Assembly: GCF_000755145.1 (NCBI RefSeq)
Contig: NZ_CP009228.1
Location: 186,001 to 250,000, forward strand
Direction of reading: 5' to 3'
DNA length: 64,000 nucleotides
Origin: Treponema putidum
GTDB taxonomy: Bacteria; Spirochaetota; Spirochaetia; Treponematales; Treponemataceae
The notes beneath the pieces were generated by a model. The model was not told the DNA's origin. It ran no database searches and saw only the letters and a program-made list of their open reading frames with translations. Numbering within the stretch: the first letter of the stretch is position 1; each line of letters opens with the position of its first letter. The position numbers and the translations under genes are program-made. Shown one piece after another: positions 34,453 through 41,253 of the stretch.

Positions 34453-35217
34453 ATGGACACCGATAAACTTTTATCAAAGGACTTTTTATCAGATGGCCTT
34501 CTACTAAAGGGCTTAAAAGAATTAGGCATAAACGAAAAGGCTCATAATAAGCTTTCTAAACTTTTAAACATTTATATGCGGGAGCTTAAAATGTTTAATG
34601 CCTCATTTAACTTGGTGAAGGTTAAGGGCGATGAAGAATTAATCGTCTCCCATGTTTTAGATTCCCTTTCGGCTTGGCATTTTTTCTATAACGAAACCAA
34701 AAATACTGAAAGCAAAACCGCACTCAACAATGCCGAAACCAAAAATACTAATGAAGCTCTTCTTACAAGTGAGTCTTTTTATATTGCCGATGCCGGGACC
34801 GGAGCGGGCTTTCCCGGGGTTCCCCTTGCAGCTCTCTTTATTTCTTTAGGCAATTTAGATGTAAAACTTTCTTTAATTGAAAGAATGCAAAAGCGATGCA
34901 CATTTTTAGAAAACATCAAAGCGGTTCTCCAATTAAATAACACCGAGATTATCGAAAGCGAAGCCGAAAAAGCCCCTCAAAATAAATTTGATATTGTAAC
35001 TTGCAGAGCCTTCCGCACCTTGGATAAGCACATCCTAAACACCCTTTTAAATCTTGCAAAGCCTAAGGGTAAATTATTTTTATACAAGGCCATGGAAGAA
35101 AAAATAAATGAAGAGACGGAGCTTATCAAAAAAGAAGGTCTAAACTATAAAATAGAAAAACTTGATGTTCCCTTTTTAAAAAAAGAAAGGCACCTTCTCA
35201 TAATCGAAAAGCCTTAA
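34453..35217 (+). CDS. rsmG: RsmG, 16S rRNA (guanine-527 N7) methyltransferase, with a low-complexity insert
   Basis: This enzyme methylates G527 of 16S rRNA. Family motifs appear: YMRELKMFNASFNLVKVK, SHVLDSLSAWHF, ADAGTGAGFPGVPLA (AdoMet loop), LIERMQKRCTFLENI and TCRAFRTLDK. At 254 residues it is longer than the usual ~210. An insert of about 30 residues after SAWHFFYN carries two copies of ETKNT, encoded by a 15-base direct repeat (34693-34707 and 34735-34749). Its last four bases overlap the convergent phosphoesterase gene. Confidence 0.93.
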   Translation: MDTDKLLSKDFLSDGLLLKGLKELGINEKAHNKLSKLLNIYMRELKMFNASFNLVKVKGDEELIVSHVLDSLSAWHFFYNETKNTESKTALNNAETKNTNEALLTSESFYIADAGTGAGFPGVPLAALFISLGNLDVKLSLIERMQKRCTFLENIKAVLQLNNTEIIESEAEKAPQNKFDIVTCRAFRTLDKHILNTLLNLAKPKGKLFLYKAMEEKINEETELIKKEGLNYKIEKLDVPFLKKERHLLIIEKP

Positions 35218-35891
35218 TCCAAGGTTTTTAACTCTACAGAAACTTCAAAACCCTTTTCGTTTTTTGTAATATCGGCAAGAGCATAGCGGCCTTCCATCAG
35301 GGCACCGGGGTTTACCAAAACGGTTTCGCCGATTTTATCTACCGCAAAGGACTCGTGAATATGCCCAGACACAACCAAAAGAGGCTTATGCTTTTCGATA
35401 AAGGCAGTGATACCCTTTGAGCCCACATGCACCATGGGAGCCACCTTATCGACCTTGGCCCCATGCGGAGGATTATGACAAACCAAAACCAAGTTACCGG
35501 CTTCGGTAATATTTGCTTTTTCAAAGGCATCGGTCAAGTCTTTTACAAGCTCTTCATCGGTTCTTTCGTAAGGAGTCATTCCTGTAAATTTACTTCCGCC
35601 CCCGGAACCAGCAAAGATAAGCCCTTCAAAATTTTTTACCTCGCCCGTAATCGAAACACCGGCATCCTTTAATTTTTTTTCAAACTCAGGAGCATCGCAA
35701 TTCCCCAACACGGCAAAAATATTTTTATGAATCTTTAAAAGCTCGTTTAAAAAAGGAGCCCCCGTTTCAATCTTTTTAAAAGCAGCAAAGTCCCCTCCGA
35801 AAATAAGGGCATCAACCCCATCGGCAACAGGTTTTATCTTTTTTAGTTTTTCAAGATCCCCATGCCCGTCCGAAATAATCAATAACTTCAT
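35214..35891 (-). CDS. YfcE-like metallophosphoesterase
   Basis: A 225-residue calcineurin-like phosphoesterase. The dinuclear metal motifs are LIISDGHGDLE (Asp, His), IFGGDFAAF (GGD), VLGNCDA (GNCD), LVCHNPPHGA (His), and VVSGHIHESF (GHIH). These define the YfcE-type branch of phosphodiesterases, whose natural substrate is usually unknown. AGGAGG stands before the ATG, with a double-hairpin repeat upstream. Confidence 0.88.
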   Translation of the reverse strand: MKLLIISDGHGDLEKLKKIKPVADGVDALIFGGDFAAFKKIETGAPFLNELLKIHKNIFAVLGNCDAPEFEKKLKDAGVSITGEVKNFEGLIFAGSGGGSKFTGMTPYERTDEELVKDLTDAFEKANITEAGNLVLVCHNPPHGAKVDKVAPMVHVGSKGITAFIEKHKPLLVVSGHIHESFAVDKIGETVLVNPGALMEGRYALADITKNEKGFEVSVELKTLD

Positions 35892-35917
35892 AAGTATTAA
35901 AGCCTCCTAAATCTGTT

Positions 35918-35999
35918 TGCGATGTTTTTCATAAGTCTTAAAGACTTATGAAAACTCGACAGTCTAGCCTAAAAATCGAATTAGATTTTTAGGCTAGAC
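35918..35999 (-). repeat. Composite double-hairpin repeat, copy 3
   Basis: On the minus strand: hairpin A with arms 35999-35984 and 35977-35962 (GTCTAGCCTAAAAATC and its exact complement), then CGAG, hairpin B with arms AAGACTTATGAAAA/TTTTCATAAGTCTT (35926-35954), then CATCGCAAA before the phosphoesterase gene. The A stem differs from copy 2 in its outer ten bases yet pairs perfectly. Confidence 0.8.
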
Positions 36000-36057
36000 C
36001 AATTATACATTATTTTGGGGAAATGGTATATGGAGTAAAAGATATGTAGTATAACAA

Positions 36058-36663
36058 TCAACTATCTATACATTGATCCGATAACTTACTATGACAGTAC
36101 CTGCATAAGATAGCAACTTTCCGTATTTTCTCGCCGCAATAAGGGCAGGTTTTAAAATCGGCCTCATCATCAGGTTGAGGAATACTTACTTCTTCCAATA
36201 TTTCGTCCTGAACGATTTCCGGTTTTGCAGCACAGGCAGGGTCTTTTTCGGGTTCGGGACTGTTTGCAGGGTTTTCTGTGAATGCGGCTTTTTGTTGTTT
36301 TTTGTTTCTGATGGATTGGTATTTTAGTATTGCGGTATCAGCATCTGCTGCCGGAACAGAACCTTTGTAGACATACCCCTGTTTTCTCAATCTTTCCTTT
36401 ACCCAGCCGTTTCCTTGTAAACCGAAAACTATTGCACTTATTATCGACATAGCAAAAAGATATGAGTTGTCGATAATATAATAATCATAATAATAATCAT
36501 GAATGAGTATAAAATCAATAATTATAGCTATAATGGCGGCTAAAAATAAATTTTTATAAAAAGCCCAAAACTCACCCAGTAAAAAAGCAGGCCATGACCA
36601 GCCGTTTTTTACGGCTTGAATATCCTCACCATGAGGATGAACATAAACACTAAAAGTTTTCAT
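36058..36663 (-). CDS. DUF2628-type membrane protein with a C-terminal zinc ribbon
   Basis: A protein of about 201 residues. The N-terminal part (KTFSVYVHPHGEDIQAVKNGWSWPAFLLGEFWAFYKNLFLAAIIAII) is typical of DUF2628, with two or three membrane helices, and FGLQGNGWVKERLRKQGY ends that domain. A Pro/Glu-rich linker follows, then a zinc ribbon CPYCGEKIRKVAILCRYCHSKL (C-x2-C...C-x2-C). Function is unknown. An alternate GTG start four codons upstream lies too close to the GGAG. It is followed only by its stop, and AGGAG precedes it. Confidence 0.75.
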   Translation of the reverse strand: MKTFSVYVHPHGEDIQAVKNGWSWPAFLLGEFWAFYKNLFLAAIIAIIIDFILIHDYYYDYYIIDNSYLFAMSIISAIVFGLQGNGWVKERLRKQGYVYKGSVPAADADTAILKYQSIRNKKQQKAAFTENPANSPEPEKDPACAAKPEIVQDEILEEVSIPQPDDEADFKTCPYCGEKIRKVAILCRYCHSKLSDQCIDS

Positions 36664-36680
36664 AGTATTTCTCACATCTC

Positions 36681-37208
36681 CTATTTATACAAATAGTAAA
36701 TAGTTATTTTATACTGTTTTTTATTTGTAAGATATTCATTTATTATTACAAAATCTACATTGGTATCCCAATTAGTGCTTGTACAAAGCGTAACACTTAT
36801 ATCACAGCCCCGCTGTTTCATTAAGGCTTTCACGGAATTTGCTAAAGCCGTATTGTTATTGTTAACACGAATATTATCAAAATCAATAACATAGCCAAGC
36901 CGTTCTACCCAATTCGGAATAACTCTATCATATATGTCTGAAGCATTTCCATTGTGATATGTTATTGTATCATAAAGCCAGTAGTGCAGTTTGCGCCCTA
37001 AAACAAGAGCATAGCCGTCCTGCTCCCTATAAGAATCGGCAAAACTACTATTATTACCCCAGTCGGCTTCTGAACCATAAAATTTTTTACCGTTTAAGGT
37101 TACGGGGCTGGTGTACTCCCAATAGTACATAGGCGAGGTTCCGTCTTCTTGAGCAAAACACAACAAACCGATTAGGCAAAATACTAAAATTAAAATGCTT
37201 TTTTTCAT
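36681..37208 (-). CDS. Hypothetical secreted protein
   Basis: A 175-residue protein I do not recognise. The N-terminus MKKSILILVFCLIGLLCFA is a signal peptide, with cleavage likely after CFA. The mature part is rich in Tyr, Asn and Trp (YYWEYTSPVTLNGKKFYGSEADWGNNSSFADSYREQDGYALVLGRKLHYWL), so it is exported. It is separated by 17 bases from the DUF2628 gene downstream and likely shares its transcript. It lies in the accessory patch and may be an orphan lipoprotein-like or effector-associated gene; that is conjecture. Confidence 0.65.
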   Translation of the reverse strand: MKKSILILVFCLIGLLCFAQEDGTSPMYYWEYTSPVTLNGKKFYGSEADWGNNSSFADSYREQDGYALVLGRKLHYWLYDTITYHNGNASDIYDRVIPNWVERLGYVIDFDNIRVNNNNTALANSVKALMKQRGCDISVTLCTSTNWDTNVDFVIINEYLTNKKQYKITIYYLYK

Positions 37209-37235
37209 ACTAAAAGTCTCCTTGTCTTTATAGTT

Positions 37236-37610
37236 TTATGGCAGGTATGGACGGACATAGGCATCTTTGCTTGTAACAAGCCCCCCATCAAAAGGATTAT
37301 GTTTAGCCCCCTTACCCTTAAAGCAATACTCAAATATTTGTCCGCCTGCATATCTTATGTTAGTACAATAGCTGCCTCCATAATTCTTTGTCCATTCCCA
37401 AAAAAAGTTGTCCTCTGCTGCATCGCCTCCTAAACCGTGAACAGCTCTGAATTCTCTTGTCAAATGATTCCAAGCACTTTTAGCGCGGTCTTTATCATCA
37501 AATACCCATTACACATTATCCATTGGATTGAATTGTCTCAATCCGTAGGACATTCCGATTATTCCTTTGCGAACTTGAGCAAAGCTCAGCTCTTTGTGCC
37601 CCTTGCGGTT
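37236..37610 (-). pseudogene. Decayed fragment of a secreted or toxin-like protein with an in-frame stop
   Basis: The open frame after the last ATG-like start covers 37236-37463 (REFRAVHGLGGDAAEDNFFWEWTKNYGGSYCTNIRYAGGQIFEYC). In the same frame upstream the reading continues as AQVRKGIIGMSYGLRQFNPMDNV, then TAA at 37511-37509, then WVFDDKDRAKSAWNHLTREF. The sense on both sides of the stop, and the absence of a start or ribosome binding site, suggest the C-terminal remnant of a larger gene. The family was not recognised. Confidence 0.5.
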
Positions 37611-37633
37611 TTATTAAACGGTGTATGAAAAAA

Positions 37634-37680
37634 GCCCAAGGACAGAAAGCCGGTATTTGACTGACAGGCTGTCTTTGGGC
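37634..37680 (+). terminator. Hairpin in the gene-free stretch
   Basis: GCCCAAGGACAG (37634-37645) pairs with CTGTCTTTGGGC (37669-37680), one G:U pair, loop of 23 bases. No clear T run follows. Confidence 0.4.
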
Positions 37681-37740
37681 ATGATTTGAGTAATTAGTCT
37701 TTATTGTGAAAATTTCATTTAGGCATGATAAGGCCTTAGC

Positions 37741-37817
37741 TGTGAGGCTGTGAGGCTGTGAGGCTGTGAGGCTGTGAGGCTGTGAGGCTGTGAGGCTGTG
37801 AGGCTGTGAGGCTGTGA
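37741..37817. repeat. Octanucleotide tandem repeat, nine copies
   Basis: TGTGAGGC is repeated nine times without interruption (37741-37812), followed by a partial copy. The only frame through it (minus strand) is a low-complexity HSLTASQP string with no start signal, so I do not call a gene. Copy number is likely to vary. This sits in the gene-free stretch 37611-38105, which otherwise holds only two hairpins. Confidence 0.95.
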
Positions 37818-38017
37818 ATTTTACCCGATACTTTATATTGTGTCAAGTGTTTTTCAAAACTTTTTGTACTTTTTTTGTGAGAATGTTTGTAACTGCCGGC
37901 GGAGCCTTTGTCTATCATTACGGTATAGTATAGCATGTTTCCACACAAATATCAACCGTTTGAATGGTTCAAAACCAATTTAAAATAACCGATAACACAA
38001 GGGCCGAATGAACTGTC

Positions 38018-38044
38018 GGCTGTCCCCAAATGGGACAGCCTTTT
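38018..38044 (+). terminator. Strong hairpin with T run
   Basis: GGCTGTCCC (38018-38026), five-base loop, GGGACAGCC (38032-38040), then TTTT. No plus-strand gene runs into it, so it may serve as a boundary to the toxin gene or end an unseen transcript. Confidence 0.6.
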
Positions 38045-38105
38045 AATTCGGTAAATAAATTCATCTATAGATATTTTTTTGTATTTATATATAACCTCAT
38101 TTCGA

Positions 38106-38366
38106 TTAATCCTCGTAATGTCCACGGCAGGATAGAATTTCTAGAGTATTTTTGCTTACACGGTACACAAGCCTGTTCACTTCATCAATACGATGGCTCC
38201 AAAACCCGCTCAACTCGCCTTTTAGGGGTTCCGGTTTTCCTATACCGTCAAAGTTTCTACGTTCAATATCTTTAACCAGCATGTTGATACGCTTTATTGT
38301 TTTCTTATCTTGTGTTTGCCAATACACATAATCTTCCCAAGCTTCATCAAACCATATTTTTTTCAT
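38106..38366 (-). CDS. yoeB: YoeB/Txe-family toxin, mRNA interferase
   Basis: An 86-residue RelE-superfamily ribosome-dependent endoribonuclease. The family signature is clear: IWFDEAWEDYVYWQTQDKKTIKRINMLVKDIERRNFDGIGKPEPLKGELSGFWSHRIDEVNRLVYRVSKNTLEILSCRGHY, with the C-terminal His-Tyr and the Glu/Arg residues expected of YoeB. It overlaps the antitoxin by four bases (ATGA). YoeB normally pairs with YefM; here the partner looks like DinJ/RelB, so it is a mixed pair. Confidence 0.9.
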   Translation of the reverse strand: MKKIWFDEAWEDYVYWQTQDKKTIKRINMLVKDIERRNFDGIGKPEPLKGELSGFWSHRIDEVNRLVYRVSKNTLEILSCRGHYED

Positions 38367-38623
38367 TCGCCCGCCTCGATAAGCTCATGTTCTACCCATT
38401 TTCCGGCGTTCAGAGCTTCAATTCCGCGGCGTAAGTGAGCCATGTTACTTTCACTGTAGAATGGATCTGTTGATATTTCAAACGGTATTTTTTGTTTCCT
38501 AACCGCCGCTTTTGCAAACACGCAAAATGCTGTTGTCATTGTCATTCCAATATCGGAACAAAAAGCTTCAAACTGGTTTTTTAAGTCCTCATCTATACGG
38601 ATATTTATGTTTGTCTGTGCCAT
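38363..38623 (-). CDS. DinJ/RelB-family antitoxin
   Basis: An 86-residue ribbon-helix-helix antitoxin of the DinJ type (INIRIDEDLKNQFEAFCSDIGMTMTTAFCVFAKAAVRKQKIPFEIS). The start at 38623 is set by AAAGGAG upstream; the frame is open to 38695, which would run through the promoter. A strong promoter lies upstream (TTGACA/TATAAT on the minus strand). DinJ/YafQ is the usual pairing, whereas a YoeB-type toxin follows, coupled by an ATGA overlap. Confidence 0.9.
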   Translation of the reverse strand: MAQTNINIRIDEDLKNQFEAFCSDIGMTMTTAFCVFAKAAVRKQKIPFEISTDPFYSESNMAHLRRGIEALNAGKWVEHELIEAGE

Positions 38624-38644
38624 AGTAGTAACTCCTTTTTGTAT

Positions 38645-38673
38645 ATTATAAATAAATATATTGGCAATGTCAA
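38645..38673 (-). promoter_or_regulatory. Promoter of the toxin-antitoxin operon
   Basis: On the minus strand, TTGACA (38673-38668), 17-base spacer, TATAAT (38650-38645): perfect consensus boxes. Confidence 0.75.
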
Positions 38674-38706
38674 CTTTTTCGATTCGACATGTCATTGCAT
38701 TTCCTC

Positions 38707-38732
38707 TGTCAATGTAAAATTTTATATTGACA
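38707..38732. promoter_or_regulatory. Long palindrome, probable operator, near the toxin-antitoxin genes
   Basis: TGTCAAT (38707-38713) and ATTGACA (38726-38732) flank a near-symmetric A/T core (TAAAATTTTA). The right arm contains the -35 box of a plus-strand promoter. It is placed as an autoregulation site for the antitoxin complex or a divergent transcript would be. Confidence 0.5.
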
Positions 38733-38755
38733 TCAAATATACAAGCATATATAAT
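38727..38755 (+). promoter_or_regulatory. Plus-strand promoter with no gene downstream
   Basis: TTGACA (38727-38732), 17-base spacer, TATAAT (38750-38755): perfect consensus. No open frame of note follows; a strong hairpin lies 38 bases on. Confidence 0.6.
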
Positions 38756-38761
38756 TATAGA

Positions 38762-38835
38762 TCAACCCAATTACAATACCAAATCATGAACCAATCAACA
38801 ACCCCGACGCAGAGCATCGGGGTTGTTGATTTACT
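38762..38835 (+). ncRNA. Candidate small RNA ending in a stable hairpin
   Basis: From the consensus promoter, transcription should start near 38762 and reach the 15-bp hairpin AATCAACAACCCCGA / TCGGGGTTGTTGATT (38793-38807, 38817-38831), giving a transcript of roughly 75 bases. The T tract after the hairpin is poor (TACTTTC), so the end is uncertain. The hairpin could equally be a terminator for radA. Confidence 0.35.
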
Positions 38836-38888
38836 TTCAAAAAAATCTAAAGAAACAAGATTAAGATAAATTCTGCTCATGCATAAAA

Positions 38889-40274
38889 TTACCCAAACAC
38901 CTTTTTGATTGCCGAGCTTAAATCTTCCGCTTTAAAAAGCTGTGAGATGTTTATGTCTCCCGCTTCAGAATCGGAAGGAGGAGGCGACACGACTTTTGTA
39001 AAGCCCATGCTTTGGGCGGTTTTGATTCTTTGCTTTAATTTTTTGACGCTTCGGATTTCTCCTGCGAGGCTTAATTCGCCTATGTAGGCTCCTTCTTTTT
39101 GAGCAGGTATATTTGCACGGGCGGAATAAAGAGCAAGTGCTATGGCGAGGTCGGCGGCGGGTTCTTTAAGCCTTATACCTCCTGCAACGTTTACATAAAT
39201 ATCCTGATCCGAAAATTGTAAGCCTATTCTTTTTTCCAAAACGGCGGCGATGCGGCTGACGCGGGCGGAATCTATCTTGTCCGAAAAGACCCTTGTAACC
39301 GCGCCCTTGGCAGGAACCGTAAGAGCCTGTATTTCTACCATAAAAACACGGCTCCCCTCGCAGACGGGAACGGCAGCAGAGCCCGCAGGCAGAGGCCCTG
39401 TCCGATTAGTAATAAATAATGAAGACGGGTCATCTATGGCTTTTAAACCGCTTTCATCCATCGAGAAAATTCCAAGCTCGTCAACCGAGCCGAAGCGGTT
39501 TTTTAGGGCACGCAAAAAACGCACATCGTCTTCTGTTCTCTCAAAGGAAATGACCGTATCCACGAGGTGTTCGAGAACCTTAGGCCCCGCTATGTTTCCG
39601 TCCTTTGTTACATGGGCAGTTAAAAACAAAACGCTGTCCCTCTCTTTAACCCAAGATACAAGCTCGTGAGCACATAGCTTTAATTGATTTATAGTTCCCG
39701 GAACGGCTCCGGCATCTGCGGAATACATAGTTTGAATTGAATCGATTATAACAAAAACGGGATTTACCTTGTTTAAAACTCTCTCTACATCTTCCAACCT
39801 GCAAGTGCATAAAAGTTCAATATTTTTTAAAGGAAGATTCAGTCTGTCGGCACGGGAACGGATTTGTCCGCCCGATTCTTCTCCCGAAACATACAGAACT
39901 TTTTTTACGGAGCCCGAAGAAGAGGCCGAAGCAGCTTGTAAGAGCAGTGTCGATTTTCCTATGCCCGGCTCTCCTCCGATTAAAATTGCCGAACGCTTTA
40001 CGGCACCACCTCCCAGCACCCTGTCAAATTCCGCAATCCCCGTAGAAAGGCGGACGGCATCATTTGCTTCAATAGCATCAAGAGGAACGGAATGAGCTTC
40101 TTTTACAAATTTTTCTGCAATGCTTCTTTCGGTTGCGGAATAATCTTGATTGATTGTAACCTCTTCAAAGGTATTCCATTCGCCGCATTCGGGACATCGG
40201 CCTAGCCAGCGGGCTTGAGTGTAACCGCAGTTGTTGCAGCGGTGTGCAAGGTCTCCTGTTTTCTTTTTTGCCAT
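38889..40274 (-). CDS. radA: RadA (Sms) DNA repair protein
   Basis: A 461-residue RecA-like helicase that extends recombination intermediates. The N-terminal zinc finger CNNCGYTQARWLGRCPECGEWNTF is followed by Walker A LIGGEPGIGKSTLLLQ, the family KNRFGSVDELGIF motif and a C-terminal Lon-like domain (KGAVTRVFSDKIDSARVSRIAAVLEKR, VNVAGGIRLKEPAADLAIALAL). It sits on the same strand directly after an Mrp-family gene. Confidence 0.96.
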   Translation of the reverse strand: MAKKKTGDLAHRCNNCGYTQARWLGRCPECGEWNTFEEVTINQDYSATERSIAEKFVKEAHSVPLDAIEANDAVRLSTGIAEFDRVLGGGAVKRSAILIGGEPGIGKSTLLLQAASASSSGSVKKVLYVSGEESGGQIRSRADRLNLPLKNIELLCTCRLEDVERVLNKVNPVFVIIDSIQTMYSADAGAVPGTINQLKLCAHELVSWVKERDSVLFLTAHVTKDGNIAGPKVLEHLVDTVISFERTEDDVRFLRALKNRFGSVDELGIFSMDESGLKAIDDPSSLFITNRTGPLPAGSAAVPVCEGSRVFMVEIQALTVPAKGAVTRVFSDKIDSARVSRIAAVLEKRIGLQFSDQDIYVNVAGGIRLKEPAADLAIALALYSARANIPAQKEGAYIGELSLAGEIRSVKKLKQRIKTAQSMGFTKVVSPPPSDSEAGDINISQLFKAEDLSSAIKKVFG

Positions 40275-40289
40275 AAGCCTTCCTTAAAA

Positions 40290-41120
40290 TTAAAGTTTTG
40301 CGATACATTCAACAATAGGATTGAACCATGGTGCATCAACATCTTCTATTTTGCCTTTATCGCAAGCCTTCGCAATTTCAGGATCAATAGGAAGTTTTGC
40401 AAGAACCGGAATACCGTACTCTAAAGCTATTTCATCAATGCCGCTTTCTCCGAAAATATGATAATCTTTTCCGTTATCGGGACAAGTAAAATACGAAAAG
40501 TTTTCAACCAAACCGATTATTGGTATGTTCATTTTTTTTGCCATATTGACAGCCTTGGCAACTATCATTGAAACAAGTTCTTGAGGAGAAGTCGCCACAA
40601 TAATACCGTCTACAGGTATGGATTGAAAAACGGTGAGAGGAACATCGCCGGTTCCGGGAGGCATATCGATAAACATAAAATCAATGTCCTTCCAAATAAC
40701 ATCCGTCCAAAATTGTTTTACAGTTCCGGCAATTACAGGCCCCCTCCATATAACAGGATCGGTTTCGTTTTCAAGAAGCAAATTAACCGACATAATGTCA
40801 ATCCCTGTTTTAGTCTTTGCAGGGAAAATACCTGAATCGTTTCCTACGACAGTTTCGGATATTCCGAAGGCCTTAGGAATTGACGGCCCTGTAATATCGG
40901 CATCAAGGATAGCACATTGATAGCCTTTTTTTTGGGATTGTACCGCAGACAAGGAAGTAATAAGAGATTTTCCTACCCCGCCCTTCCCGCTTATAATTGC
41001 GATAACTTTTTTAATGCTGCTTAGTTTATTAGGACGCTCAATAAAACTGTTCGGCGCAGCAGTTCTTTCATTGCAAGTTAAATTACAACCTTCACATTCA
41101 TGATTACACGTTTGACTCAT
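40290..41120 (-). CDS. Mrp/NBP35-family P-loop ATPase (iron-sulfur carrier)
   Basis: A P-loop ATPase of about 276 residues thought to carry iron-sulfur clusters. The deviant Walker A is ISGKGGVGKSLITSL, followed by AILDADITGPSIPKAFG and IDMPPGTGDVPLTVFQSIP. Near the C-terminus FTCPDNGKDYHIFG contains one Cys where the family has CxxC. The N-terminus adds a Cys cluster (CNHECEGCNLTC), which resembles NBP35. The ATG at 41120 is preferred. Promoter: TTGAAG (41203-41198), 17 bases, TATAGT (41180-41175) on the minus strand. Confidence 0.9.
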   Translation of the reverse strand: MSQTCNHECEGCNLTCNERTAAPNSFIERPNKLSSIKKVIAIISGKGGVGKSLITSLSAVQSQKKGYQCAILDADITGPSIPKAFGISETVVGNDSGIFPAKTKTGIDIMSVNLLLENETDPVIWRGPVIAGTVKQFWTDVIWKDIDFMFIDMPPGTGDVPLTVFQSIPVDGIIVATSPQELVSMIVAKAVNMAKKMNIPIIGLVENFSYFTCPDNGKDYHIFGESGIDEIALEYGIPVLAKLPIDPEIAKACDKGKIEDVDAPWFNPIVECIAKL

Positions 41121-41174
41121 ACTCTCTCTCACGATAAAAATTTATTGGGAAGCATACTCAATATATTAATAATT

Positions 41175-41203
41175 ACTATACATTCAATTTGAAAAGACTT
41201 CAA
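41175..41203 (-). promoter_or_regulatory. Promoter of the Mrp-family gene
   Basis: On the minus strand, TTGAAG (41203-41198), 17-base spacer, TATAGT (41180-41175), with a normal leader before the ATG. Confidence 0.45.
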
Positions 41204-41253
41204 GTAGGCGTAAAACGTTGACCTAAAAATTGAGTATGAAGTAATTGCCGCAC

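Noticed and set aside
37509-37511. In-frame stop read as selenocysteine
   Set aside because: The stop is TAA, not TGA, so selenocysteine does not apply.
37741-37817. CRISPR array
   Set aside because: Units of eight bases with no spacers; simple tandem repeat.
37736-37948. Open frame with repeated HSLTASQP on the minus strand
   Set aside because: It is the octanucleotide repeat read through. There is no ribosome binding site and the rest is unlike a protein.
36000-38900. Prophage or integrative element
   Set aside because: No integrase, transposase, terminase or tRNA target is visible; only a small accessory patch with a toxin-antitoxin pair.
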